Part shown: positions 10,006 through 19,021 of the stretch, piece after piece
Layout: each line of letters begins with the position of its first letter
Numbering within the stretch: the first letter of the stretch is position 1
NCBI GenBank assembly: GCA_029556265.1
Contig: JAKQFH010000026.1
Coordinates: 1-64,000, forward strand
Direction of reading: 5' to 3'
DNA from: Chloroflexota bacterium
Lineage (GTDB): Bacteria > Chloroflexota > Anaerolineae > Anaerolineales > Anaerolineaceae
Length of the DNA: 64,000 nucleotides
Made by a program: the position numbers and the translations under genes
Notes under the pieces: model-generated
What the model saw: the letters and a program-made list of their open reading frames with translations, nothing else
Databases searched by the model: none
Told to the model about the DNA's origin: nothing

Positions 10006-12707
10006 TACCCTATCGCCTTCCCAAAAATGACGAAGCAATGATTGTCCGCCGGGGCAAATTCCTGACCCTGGTGCAGACGGCAATGAACAAACGCGAACTG
10101 CAATTTGTCCGTCAGGCTTGCCTGATTTGGCTGGCAAGTTACCCGGGCGACCTCCTGGTGAATTACATCTATGCCGCAATCCTGGCCGAACTTGGGGATA
10201 CTGAAATGGCGGTCGGCGCGCTCCAAAAGATTATCGCTTACGATCCTGAGTTTACGGAAGCGATGAGCTTGCTCAGCCAATTAGTTAATGGGGAAGCGAT
10301 TGACATTGAATACCACTCCTCTCTGGCATACCTGCAGCGCAACCCCGCGCCTGTGCCGCCCATTGCCAAGTGGTTCGCGCCCTTCATGAATGCCCGCCAG
10401 GCATATGAAGCCGGAGACCAAAGCGCGGCCGAAAAAGCTGTCCTTCAGGCCCTGGCTCACAACCCGAGCCTGCCGCTGCCTGCTATCCTGCACATGCGCA
10501 TCATCCACAAAAATGGAAATATGACCCTGCTGGACACCCTGGCTGGAATTTATGGAAGCCGCTGGCAGGACTGTATTCAGATAAAACTGCTTTCCGCCCT
10601 GGCGGACATGCAGCAGGGCGAAGACGCGCGGGGGGTTGAAAAACTGCATTGGAGCGCCGCGCATGATGTCAGCGGGCAAGCAGCCAACCGTTTGCTTGGG
10701 GTTGAGCATGCCTTCAAACCAATCTGGCCGGATGACCTGAAAGTTTACTTTGACCTGCCGATTCCCGCTTCCATTGCTGTGGAACTGGGTTGGAACGCCC
10801 TGGCAACACCCGCTGCGGCGGTAAGCCCAGCCACGCCCCTCGCTGACGCAGGAACCGCCCCCAACCAGTTGGGTAATACCAGCAGCCTGCCGGTTACGCA
10901 AAAGATTTCCGATTTTACAAACACCGACGAAATCGATCACTCCGAAGTCCCTCCCGAAGCGTTCCTGCTCAGCAAGTCTCCGGATTTTGGCGACGAAAAG
11001 CACACCAAAGCAAGGGATGAGACGGTCGCTTCATTAAATGAAATCCAGGCGGAATTTGACAGAATTGCCAAGTCACTGCGCAAATCTGAACTGAGCACGG
11101 CCGACGCGCGTTTTCCAAACTACGTGCTGATGAGTTCCAAAACCGCGCTCACCCAAAAATATGGCGCCAACACCGCCAATGTCATCATCGACGCGATGCA
11201 GGATCTGGCCATAAAAATTACCGCGCTTCCGGGTTGGAACAGCGTCGTTTTGGTGCCGGATGATCCGCGCATCGCCAATGACCTGGGCCTGACGCCCAGC
11301 CAGACTAACGAAGCCTGGAACCTGAAGCTTGCTCTGGCTGAATTGGATAAAAAATTGGCGGAAAAAGGCGAAATGATCGGCACGCTGCTCATCATCGGCG
11401 GGAACGATATCGTGCCATTCCACCAGCTCCCCAACCCGACCGACGACGCGGATACCTATGTACCTTCCGACAATCCCTACGCGACGGTGGATGACAATTA
11501 TTTCATTCCTCAGTGGCCCGTTGGGCGTATCCCGGATGAAGCCGGCAGCGATCCAGTCTATCTGATTGAGCAGCTGCGTTACCTGAACAACGAATACGCG
11601 CTGAAGTTAAAAGCCAAAACAATCATCTCGGGAACCGTGTTTGAAAGTTGGATTTTCAATCTGAGAGAGTCCATCTTTGCGACCTTACAGAGTTTCAGAC
11701 GCTCTGAGCAGCTCGGTTATTGCGCTGAAGTTTGGCGGATCCCCAGCGCTGACGTATTCAGCGTGATAGACCGGGGAGACCGGATTAAATCCTCACCACC
11801 CGAAGACACCTCCAGCGTCCTTGCCAGACAAAAATCCAATCCCAGTTTTGGCTACTTCAACTTGCATGGGCTGAAAGACGCCCCCGAATGGTTTGGGCAA
11901 AGTGACCTGGCCCGCCGTTTGGACAGCCCCGAATACCCGGTCGCGGTTGTCCCCTCACTTTTTTCGGCGGCCACTCCGGCACCGGATATTGTGCTGAGTG
12001 AAGCCTGCTACGGAGCGAATATTCTCGAAAAGACCGCGGGTCAAAGCGTGGCCTTGAATTTGCTCTCCGCTGGCAGCCGCTCTTTCGTTGGTAGCACTTG
12101 CATTGCCTACGGCTCGGTCAACAAGCCTTTGGTCGGCGCAGACCTGTTGGCGCACAGCTTCTGGACGCAAGTGCAGAACAGTATGCCGGTCGGTTACGCC
12201 TTGATGCGCGCCAAGCTGACGCTTGCCAGCAAAATGACCCAGGCTCAGGGCTACCTGGATGGAGAAGACCAGAAAACAATTCTCTCTTTTGTCTTGTATG
12301 GCGACCCGTTGGCGAACAAAGACAGCCTGAGGAACATTCCCAAGCCGCTGCTGCGCCCAGCCAAACATCTTGAAATCAAAACAATCAGCGATTCTCATGA
12401 AGAGATGGTTGTTACCCCCGAAGAAATGCCCAACGAGATTCTTGACAATGTCCGGAAAGTAATCAGCGAATATTTGCCGGGACTGGATAATGCGACTGTG
12501 GCAATTAACCCGCAGCTGACGAACTTCTCATTGGATCCCCTGGGCGCCAAAGACCGTAAGTCCCGAAAGGTCTACCTGGAAGGCAGTGAGCGATATGTCG
12601 TCACCCTCCGAAAGAGCGTGGAAATTAGGCAAATATCTCACGAGCAATACGCCCGCATGACTTTCGACCATAAAGGCGAGATGATTAAATTGAGCCTGTC
12701 CAAGTAA
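10002..12707 (+). CDS. TPR protein with C25/gingipain-like caspase-fold peptidase domain
   Basis: 901 aa. Residues about 15-190 are TPR-like helices (IYAAILAELGDTEMAVGAL), followed by a Pro/Ala/Thr linker. From about 350 to 770 a clan CD peptidase domain can be read. It has VGRIPDEAG, then His622 in YFNLHG and Cys669 in LSEACYGAN as the catalytic dyad, then the C25-like SFVGSTCIAYG and FVLYGDPLANK. About 130 further residues follow. Gingipains have this order but are secreted; this protein has no signal peptide and should act inside the cell. The start overlaps the TPR gene stop, with AGGAGG at 9983-9988. CHAT or caspase family membership is the alternative, but the post-Cys motifs favour C25. 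Substrate unknown. Confidence 0.82.
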   Translation: MIPYRLPKNDEAMIVRRGKFLTLVQTAMNKRELQFVRQACLIWLASYPGDLLVNYIYAAILAELGDTEMAVGALQKIIAYDPEFTEAMSLLSQLVNGEAIDIEYHSSLAYLQRNPAPVPPIAKWFAPFMNARQAYEAGDQSAAEKAVLQALAHNPSLPLPAILHMRIIHKNGNMTLLDTLAGIYGSRWQDCIQIKLLSALADMQQGEDARGVEKLHWSAAHDVSGQAANRLLGVEHAFKPIWPDDLKVYFDLPIPASIAVELGWNALATPAAAVSPATPLADAGTAPNQLGNTSSLPVTQKISDFTNTDEIDHSEVPPEAFLLSKSPDFGDEKHTKARDETVASLNEIQAEFDRIAKSLRKSELSTADARFPNYVLMSSKTALTQKYGANTANVIIDAMQDLAIKITALPGWNSVVLVPDDPRIANDLGLTPSQTNEAWNLKLALAELDKKLAEKGEMIGTLLIIGGNDIVPFHQLPNPTDDADTYVPSDNPYATVDDNYFIPQWPVGRIPDEAGSDPVYLIEQLRYLNNEYALKLKAKTIISGTVFESWIFNLRESIFATLQSFRRSEQLGYCAEVWRIPSADVFSVIDRGDRIKSSPPEDTSSVLARQKSNPSFGYFNLHGLKDAPEWFGQSDLARRLDSPEYPVAVVPSLFSAATPAPDIVLSEACYGANILEKTAGQSVALNLLSAGSRSFVGSTCIAYGSVNKPLVGADLLAHSFWTQVQNSMPVGYALMRAKLTLASKMTQAQGYLDGEDQKTILSFVLYGDPLANKDSLRNIPKPLLRPAKHLEIKTISDSHEEMVVTPEEMPNEILDNVRKVISEYLPGLDNATVAINPQLTNFSLDPLGAKDRKSRKVYLEGSERYVVTLRKSVEIRQISHEQYARMTFDHKGEMIKLSLSK

Positions 12708-12760
12708 GAAACTTAACCGTTGAAAATTCTGGCTTAGCATCCAGTTTTTCCCCTCCGCAA

Positions 12761-12797
12761 TGAAGCCCCCCGCACCCGGGGCTTCATTTCTTTTTAT
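12761..12797 (+). terminator. Rho-independent terminator after the sigma-54 operon
   Basis: A 9-bp stem, TGAAGCCCC (12761-12769) with GGGGCTTCA (12778-12786), an 8-base loop, and a T-rich tail to 12797. It closes the TPR/peptidase operon. Confidence 0.9.
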
Positions 12798-12865
12798 CCT
12801 GAAATTCAATCGAAGAGAGGAAAGTCAGGTAAAATAATCCCAGGTTTTGCGGAGAGACTGTGAAA

Positions 12866-12922
12866 ATTGTTAACAATAATTTTGAGTAAAATACCTACAA
12901 AATATTCAACTTAGTGTATAAT
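12866..12922 (+). promoter_or_regulatory. Putative promoter region of the AOR operon with palindrome
   Basis: The 345-bp gap between the peptidase and aldehyde oxidoreductase genes holds the terminator above, a perfect 12-bp palindrome ATTGTTAACAAT (12866-12877) and a TATAAT (12917-12922) with no convincing -35. A leader of about 125 bases follows. I looked for a molybdenum/tungsten-cofactor riboswitch in it and could not recognise one. The palindrome sits where an operator would be expected. Confidence 0.45.
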
Positions 12923-13052
12923 CTTTGAAAATCGGAACGAGGGAGAACTCTTAAGGTAGTGCCTGAGATTCTTACGGAAAACCATCTTGAAACAAGTTCG
13001 TGCGCTGGTTCGATCACTTTCCCCGGCGTAAAACGAAGTAAAGGGAGCTGAA

Positions 13053-14939
13053 ATGTACGGTTACAGTGGAAAAATCCTGCACATTGATCTGAAAACCAAA
13101 AAGAACTGGGTCGAGACCAAGCCGGAAGAGTGGTATAAACTCTGGATTGGCGGCGTCTCAATGGCTTCCCGCCTGCTCTGGGAAAATATCGTCCCAGGCT
13201 GTGACCCACTGGATGACGGGAACCCAATTTGCATTGCGAATGGTATTTTTACCGGTACGCCAGTCCCTGTTGGAGGCAAATTCGGTTTGGCTTCCAAATC
13301 CCCGCTGACAGGCTTTGTTGGCGACAGCCTCTCAGGCAGTTGGTTCTCGATTGCCCTCAAGCGAGCGGGTTGGGACGGTGTAGTCTTGCACAACAGCTGT
13401 GACAAATGGACGCATCTGTTCATTGACGACGACCGGGTCCAATTCAATGATGCCACCTATTTGCTGAGAAAAGGAACCTTTGAGACCGAAGAGGCAATCC
13501 GCGACAAACTTGGCGATGACCAGATCCGTTCTTGCACCATTGGGATTTGCGGTGAAAACCTGGTACGGTACGCGAACGTCACCAACGACGGCAGGCAGCT
13601 TGGACGCACGGGTCACGGTATGGTTTGGGGAAAGAAGAAACTGAAAGCCCTTTCCGTACGCGGAACAAAAGGCGTCAAGGTGTTCGACCCGGCGGCATTA
13701 AATCAGCTCTCTTTTGATATCTCAAAATCCGCGCAGGGTAAGGATACCGAAAAATACCGGATTTATGGCACGGCGACGGGTATGTTGAGCCAAAACAAGG
13801 CGGGCGTTCTCCCTACGCGCAATTTTACTGAAGGCGTGTTTGAAAATGTGGAAGAGGTCAGCGGGGAATATCTGGACAAACACCATAAAGTGAAGGTGGT
13901 TGCCTGCGCCCAATGCCCGATTGCTTGCGAACAGATGTCCATCGTGAAAACCGGGCCTTTCGCCGGCGCAATGACCGGGATTGAGTATGAGAGTCTGTTC
14001 GCGAACAGCTCCAATCTCGGCGTTTCGGACATGCGCGCCGCCATCAAACTGATTACAATTTCTGACCATGACGGCATGGACTCTATCAGTATGGGTGTAA
14101 CGATTGGTTTCGCGATGGAATGCTTCGAAAAGGGCGTTCTGACCGAAAAAGACTTCGCCTGCCCCTCGCATCCGGAAGGTTTCACGCTGAATTTTGGAGA
14201 CGGAGATTCCGCTGTCAAATTGGCCGAAATGATCCGCGATCGCGAAGGCATCGGTGATCTGTTTGCTGAAGGGGTGCGCATCGCTTCCAAGAGAATCGAT
14301 GAAGAAAGAGGCAGCGAAAGTTGGAAGTGGGCCATGCACATCAAAGGTCTGGAACCAGCTGGCTACGACTCCCGTTCGCTCAAGACCTTCGCGGTGGGTC
14401 TGGCAGTTGGCACCCGCGGCGGCTGTCATAACCGCTCTGCCGCGTATGACCCTGACATCAAAGGCGAGACAAACCGCCTGACTGTGGATGATACGCGCGG
14501 TCGGGTTGCCGCGGAGTCTGAGGAATATGCGGCTGTTTACGACTCCCTGCCCTTGTGCAAGTTTATCCGCCGCAGTTTTACAGGCAAAGCGGACCGCGCC
14601 GGAGCCTGGCCCGCGATCGCGAAACTGATTAACGCCACCACCGGCTGGAATTACGACTACGATGACGTGGATCTGATTGGGATTCGCGCCCACACCATCA
14701 AGAAAGCCTTTAACATCCGCGAAGGTTGGACTGAGAAAGATGACGAACTGCCGTGGCGCTGGAAAAATGAAGCCATGCATTATGGCCCCGGCGCCGGCGT
14801 GTTCGTGACCGACGAAGAACTTGAGTATATGAAAAAACTCTATTACGAAGCCAAGGGTTGGACGCCGGACGGGATGATTCCAAAAGAACTCCTGATTAAA
14901 CTGGGCATGCCCGACGTCGCTGAGCAAATTGGAGTATAA
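13053..14939 (+). CDS. aor: Tungsten-dependent aldehyde:ferredoxin oxidoreductase (AOR family)
   Basis: 628 aa, full family length, with GGGAG before the ATG. The N-terminal domain binds the bis-pyranopterin cofactor. The [4Fe-4S] ligands are Cys285, Cys288, Cys292 (CAQCPIAC) and Cys502 (SLPLCKF), the spacing seen in Pyrococcus AOR (288, 291, 295, 494). The family oxidises aldehydes to acids with ferredoxin, or reduces acids in reverse. The related BamB reduces benzoyl-CoA. The gene opens an operon with HycB-like, HdrA, HdrC, MvhD and Flx-like genes, so electrons probably pass to a bifurcating flavin complex rather than to free ferredoxin alone. The substrate cannot be read from the sequence. 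FdhD, needed by some Mo/W enzymes, is encoded at 47.8 kb. Confidence 0.93.
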   Translation: MYGYSGKILHIDLKTKKNWVETKPEEWYKLWIGGVSMASRLLWENIVPGCDPLDDGNPICIANGIFTGTPVPVGGKFGLASKSPLTGFVGDSLSGSWFSIALKRAGWDGVVLHNSCDKWTHLFIDDDRVQFNDATYLLRKGTFETEEAIRDKLGDDQIRSCTIGICGENLVRYANVTNDGRQLGRTGHGMVWGKKKLKALSVRGTKGVKVFDPAALNQLSFDISKSAQGKDTEKYRIYGTATGMLSQNKAGVLPTRNFTEGVFENVEEVSGEYLDKHHKVKVVACAQCPIACEQMSIVKTGPFAGAMTGIEYESLFANSSNLGVSDMRAAIKLITISDHDGMDSISMGVTIGFAMECFEKGVLTEKDFACPSHPEGFTLNFGDGDSAVKLAEMIRDREGIGDLFAEGVRIASKRIDEERGSESWKWAMHIKGLEPAGYDSRSLKTFAVGLAVGTRGGCHNRSAAYDPDIKGETNRLTVDDTRGRVAAESEEYAAVYDSLPLCKFIRRSFTGKADRAGAWPAIAKLINATTGWNYDYDDVDLIGIRAHTIKKAFNIREGWTEKDDELPWRWKNEAMHYGPGAGVFVTDEELEYMKKLYYEAKGWTPDGMIPKELLIKLGMPDVAEQIGV

Positions 14940-14950
14940 GGAGAGAATCG

Positions 14951-15466
14951 ATGGCACTAACCAGTACCTCAAAATACGCGTATATTGAATGTGATCCCAA
15001 CCTGTGCGTGGGTTGTCAGCTGTGTGAGTATATGTGCTCATTCACCAAAACCGGTGAATACAACAGCTTCCGCAGCCGCATCCGCACTGTTCGTGTGGAC
15101 GAAGTGCTCATCAGCGCTATCGCCTGCCGCACCTGCGAAAACGCGCCTTGCGTTATCGTGTGCCCCCGCGATGCGCTGACCCAAGACCCCGATCTCGGGA
15201 TTATCCGCGTCGATTCAACCAAATGCGACGGGTGTGCCTGGTGCGTTGAAGCCTGCGATTTTGGCGCGATTTCGATTAACCCCGCCACTACCCTGGCTGA
15301 GATTTGCGACTTGTGCGAGACGCATCCGGAAGGTCCTCAATGCGTCAAGTGGTGCCCCAAGGAAGCCCTCACCATGACCACGGCAGACCAACGTGCCCAG
15401 CGAAACCGGAAAAAACTAATCGCGGAAGCGCTGGACATCCCCACAAAAGCATCGGATCCTAAATGA
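14951..15466 (+). CDS. HycB/BamC-like protein with four [4Fe-4S] clusters
   Basis: 171 aa, ATG behind AAGGAG, 11 bp after the AOR gene. Sixteen or so cysteines fall in the four-cluster pattern of formate dehydrogenase and AOR electron-transfer subunits: CVGCQLCEYMC (about 19-29), CRTCENAPCVIVC (about 59-71), CDGCAWCVEAC (about 92-102) and CDLC with CVKWC (about 119-139). It probably wires the AOR cluster to the HdrA module. The stop overlaps the HdrA start (ATGA), which indicates translational coupling. BamC of class II benzoyl-CoA reductase is the closest named parallel by context. No membrane anchor is seen. Confidence 0.9.
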   Translation: MALTSTSKYAYIECDPNLCVGCQLCEYMCSFTKTGEYNSFRSRIRTVRVDEVLISAIACRTCENAPCVIVCPRDALTQDPDLGIIRVDSTKCDGCAWCVEACDFGAISINPATTLAEICDLCETHPEGPQCVKWCPKEALTMTTADQRAQRNRKKLIAEALDIPTKASDPK

Positions 15467-18003
15467 CCGAAGAAGAACACAAACCCAATCCAACAGAAAC
15501 GCCGCCGGAAGAGGAACTCCGCATCGGCGTCTATGTTTGCCACTGCGGCAGCAACATTGCTGGCGTCATTCCGCCCAAGGAAGTCGTCAACTTTGCCGCG
15601 GAACTGCCCGGGGTTGTGCGCGCAACCGATACACTTTACGCTTGCGCGGACAGCGGTCAGCGCCTGATTAAAGAAGACATAAAAAAGTACAACCTCAACC
15701 GCGTGGTAGTTTCCGCCTGTTCAGTCAGGATGCATGAACCCACTTTCCGCGGCGCTGTCTCCGAAGCAGGGATGAATCCTTTCTTGATGGAAATGGCGAA
15801 TATTCGCGAGCAATGTACCTGGGCGCACGGGCACGACCGCGAAGGCGCCCTCGCCAAAGCCAAAGACCTGACCGCCTCCGCGATTTCCAAAGTTTCGTTC
15901 TTGCAACCGCTGGACATGATTAGCGTTCCCGTCTCCAAAAAGGCGATGGTCATCGGCGGCGGCGTGGCTGGCATCAGCGCGGCCCTGGACCTGGCGGAAC
16001 AAAATATTCCTGTAGTACTGGTCGAAAAAGAACCAACGATTGGAGGGGTCATGGCGCAGCTCAACAAGACCTTTCCAACGATGGACTGCAGTATATGAAT
16101 TCTCGCGCCAAAAATGGTTGACGCGGCGCGTCAGCCCCTCGTAGAAGTCAAAACTTTCACTGAAGTTGAAAAAGTCGAAGGTTTCGTCGGAAACTTCAAA
16201 GTAACCCTGCGCGAAAAATCCAAATACGTGCGCGCGGATCGCTGCAACGGCTGCGGCGCCTGCGCCAAGGTTTGCCCGATTGAAGTCCCGAATTATTTTG
16301 AAATGAACCTGGCTCCCCGCAAAGCGGCGTATATTCCGATGAGCCAGTCCGTCCCGCTGATTTATAACATCGATATCGACGCCTGCATCCACTGCTACAA
16401 ATGCGTGGAAGCTTGCGGGCCGCTGGAAGCGATTGATTTCAGCATGCAAGACAAAATCGTGGAAGAAGAGATTGGCGCTATCATCGTGGCAACCGGCTTC
16501 TCGCACTTTGATCCTACCCCGATGGAAGAATACGGCTACAACCGTTATCCCAATGTCATCACCTCCATGGAAATGGAACGCCTTAACAACTCGGCTGGTC
16601 CGACTGCTGGCAGCCTGATCCGCCCCAGCGACGGAAAAAAGCCGCAGCGTCTGGCGTTTATCAACTGCGTCGGTTCGCGCGACAAGCGCTTTGTGGAAAG
16701 CTGCTCCAATTTCTGCTGCATGTATTCCATCAAAAACGCCGTGCTTGCCAAGCAGATGAATCCGGACGCGGATATCACCATCTACTACATGGATATTCGC
16801 ACGCCCTCCAAGGGTTACGAAGAGTTTTATAACCGCGCCCGCTCCATGGGGATCCACTTTATTCAGGGTCGCCCCGCCATGATTACCGAAGACCCCGAAA
16901 GCCATAACCTTTTCATCCATACGGAAGATATTGCTTTGGGTAAGGTCGTGGAACATGAATACGACCTGGTAATGCTCAATCAAGCCGCCGTACCGCAGCC
17001 CGACCAAAACCATATGAGCTCGGTTCTGAACGTTGCGCAATCACCAGGCGGCTGGTATATGGAATACCACCCCAAACTGCGCCCGATGGACAGCCCGACA
17101 GACGGTATTTTCTTTGCCGGCGCCTGCCAGGGACCCAAAGACATTCCCTCAAGCGTCGCCCAGGGTTCGGCAGCTGCCGCGCGGGCATCGCGCGTCTTGC
17201 ATTCAGATTCCTGGCAGATTGAGCCCACCATCGCGAACGTCTGGTCAGACCGCTGCGTCAGCGCCCAAGGCAAAGCCTGCGGGATTTGCGAACGTTCCTG
17301 CCCATACGGCGCGATTGATTACACCCAGGGGCTTGCCGCGGAGGTCATCACCGCGAAATGCCACGGCTGCGGCGCGTGCGTGGGCGAATGCCCGCACGAC
17401 GCGATCACCCAGCTGCATTACACCGACGCGCAAATCCTCGCCCAGATCCGCACCTTGCTGGCAGATCAGCCCGAGAAGAAAATTCTGGCCCTGCGCTGCC
17501 ACTGGTGCTCGTACGGCGGCGCGGACCTGGCGGGTACCAGCCACTTTGAATACACCTCCAACGAACGCGGCATCAAAGTCATGTGTTCCGCCCGTATGGA
17601 CGCTGACTTTATCTACGAAGCCTACCGCCTCGGCGCGGGAGCCGTGCTCTACTCCGGCTGTCACCCGCAAGACTGCCATTACATCACCGGTCAGGTCATC
17701 GGCGCCAAACGCGCCAAACGCCTGGAGACCATCTTTGAGCGCATGAATATGAGCCCCGGACGCTTCCGGGTGGAGTGGATCAGCGCCGCAGAAGGTGATA
17801 AGTACGCCCGGGTCCTCAACGAAATGCAGGCGACCCTGGATGCCATTCCACCCGAAGATTTGCACGCGGAAATTGAGCGCATGCGGCCCGAAATGGCAAA
17901 ACGACTCTCCCGCCTGCCCAACATTCCCGGCGTTCAACGCGCGATGGAACATACTGAGGTGGTCGTAAACACCATTCTCAGCAGAGAGAAGGCGTCCGTA
18001 TGA
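15463..18003 (+). CDS. hdrA: Selenocysteine-containing HdrA-like flavoprotein with C-terminal MvhD domain
   Basis: Read as one 846-aa protein across an in-frame TGA (16096-16098) at residue 212. The frame before it ends in FPTMDCSI and resumes with ILAPKM. HdrA normally reads DCSICILAPKM here, so TGA replaces a conserved cysteine, as known for selenoprotein HdrA. Domains: N-terminal HdrA region with YVCHCGSN, a Rossmann FAD site (VIGGGVAGISAALDLAE), ferredoxin inserts (CNGCGACAKVC, CIHCYKCVEAC), C-terminal ferredoxin sites (CGICERSC, CHGCGACVGEC), and from about 670 a fused MvhD domain (RCHWCSYGG, CHPQDCHY). HdrA is the bifurcating FAD subunit. The start overlaps the upstream stop. A plain nonsense mutation is the alternative, but the flanking sequence is perfectly conserved. 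Confidence 0.88.
16096..16130 (+). promoter_or_regulatory. UGA selenocysteine codon with SECIS-like hairpin
   Basis: TGA at 16096-16098, then after 5 bases a perfect 6-bp stem CGCGCC (16104-16109) with GGCGCG (16125-16130). The loop is 15 bases and contains GGTTGAC. A stem-loop starting within a few bases of UGA with a GU-containing loop is what bacterial SelB recognises. No sel genes lie in this window. Confidence 0.7.
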
Positions 18004-18581
18004 TTGGCTCAGGATTGGCAAACGAAATCAGGGCAATCCCTGGCGGAGAAAACCTTGAGATGTGTTACTCCTGCGGGACTTGCACCAGCAAGTGCATGGT
18101 CCAGCAGAAGCTTGAACCGGAATACAACCCGCGGCGTTTGCTGCGCATGGTGATGATGGAGATGCGGGAAGAAAGCTTCGCGAATCCCACCACCTGGTTA
18201 TGTTCCTCCTGCGACTTATGCTACCCGGCCTGCCCGCAGCAGATTCACATCTCTGGTGTCATCACGGCTGTCAAAAAAGTCGCCGTTCAAAATAACCAAC
18301 ACACGCCCCTGCATACCGCGGTGGTGGATCAGCAAACCTGTGTGGCTTGCGGGCTTTGCGCGGAAGTCTGCCCATACGACGCCATAACGATTGAAGTCCG
18401 CAAACTCCCCTACCGTGGAAGCATCCCGGTCGCGGTGGTGGACCCAGGGCTGTGTATGGCGTGCGGTGCCTGCGGCGCGGCCTGCCGCTCCAATTCCATC
18501 GGCATCCCGGCGGAGTATTCCGACGAGGAAGTGGTAGAAAACATCTGGAACTGGTTGAACCCGGAAGGAGCGCTGAGCTAA
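18000..18581 (+). CDS. hdrC: HdrC-like protein with two added ferredoxin clusters
   Basis: 193 aa. The N-terminal half is HdrC: CYSCGTCTSKC (about 22-32) and CSSCDLCYPAC (about 70-80), each a [4Fe-4S] site. The second half adds two ferredoxin motifs, CVACGLCAEVC and CMACGACGAAC, which plain HdrC lacks. HdrC normally passes electrons from HdrA to HdrB, but no HdrB (CCG-domain) gene is present here. The extra clusters may bridge HdrA to the AOR or polyferredoxin instead. The start overlaps the hdrA stop (ATGA), and the stop shares one base with the next start, so a fixed stoichiometry is likely. Confidence 0.88.
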   Translation: MIGSGLANEIRAIPGGENLEMCYSCGTCTSKCMVQQKLEPEYNPRRLLRMVMMEMREESFANPTTWLCSSCDLCYPACPQQIHISGVITAVKKVAVQNNQHTPLHTAVVDQQTCVACGLCAEVCPYDAITIEVRKLPYRGSIPVAVVDPGLCMACGACGAACRSNSIGIPAEYSDEEVVENIWNWLNPEGALS

Positions 18582-19021
18582 TGGAACAGAAACCGAAAAT
18601 CGCGTTCTTTCAATGTCAATGGTGCCTCTACGCCCCGGAAGACCAGGAATGGGTGGATACACAGTTACCAGTCAATATTCACCTCATTAAAGTGCCCTGC
18701 ACCGGACGAATCGATCCGCTTTTCATCCTGAACGCGGTTCAGGGCGGCGCGGAAGGTGTTGTAATCAGCGGCTGCTTGCCAGAAAAATGTCACTTCAAAG
18801 AAGGCAACCTGGCAGCCCGCCGCCAACTGGCTGAATTTTCCAGCTTTTTGGATTACGTCGGCTACGACCAGGAGCGCGTGCGCTTTGTTTGGTTGGATTT
18901 GCAAGACCGCGGGCGCATTCAGCGCGAACTGGCTGAGTTTGAACGCAAGCTCTCCAAGTTAACTCCTGCCAAAACCCTGGCCACGCGCATATCCTTGAAT
19001 GAAGGAGGCGCCAATGACTGA
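18581..19021 (+). CDS. MvhD/FlxD-like [2Fe-2S] electron-transfer protein
   Basis: 146 aa from the ATG that shares one base with the hdrC stop. The family pattern is complete: CQWC near the N-terminus, VPCTGRIDP in the middle, then SGCLPEKCHF, which together supply the cluster ligands. MvhD connects a hydrogenase or an NADH-oxidising FlxABC unit to HdrA. The same domain is also fused to the C-terminus of the upstream HdrA, so the operon encodes two copies. Given the FlxC-, B- and A-like genes downstream, FlxD is the better functional label. Its stop overlaps the next start region. Confidence 0.88.
   Translation: MEQKPKIAFFQCQWCLYAPEDQEWVDTQLPVNIHLIKVPCTGRIDPLFILNAVQGGAEGVVISGCLPEKCHFKEGNLAARRQLAEFSSFLDYVGYDQERVRFVWLDLQDRGRIQRELAEFERKLSKLTPAKTLATRISLNEGGAND

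Noticed and set aside
12923-13052. Molybdenum/tungsten cofactor riboswitch before the AOR gene
   Set aside because: I compared the leader with the known Moco RNA pattern from memory and could not align its conserved stems. A covariance-model search would decide.
13722-15041. Long minus-strand open frame of 439 codons opposite the AOR gene
   Set aside because: It is a mirror of a strongly coding, GC-rich plus-strand gene. It has no ribosome site, family pattern or independent support. The same holds for 15721-17040, 18795-19976 and similar minus-strand frames.
16114-18003. A separate gene starting at ATG 16114
   Set aside because: The ATG lies inside the conserved ILAPKM text and has no ribosome site. 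The two halves form one HdrA across a TGA that replaces a conserved Cys, so a selenoprotein is the better reading.
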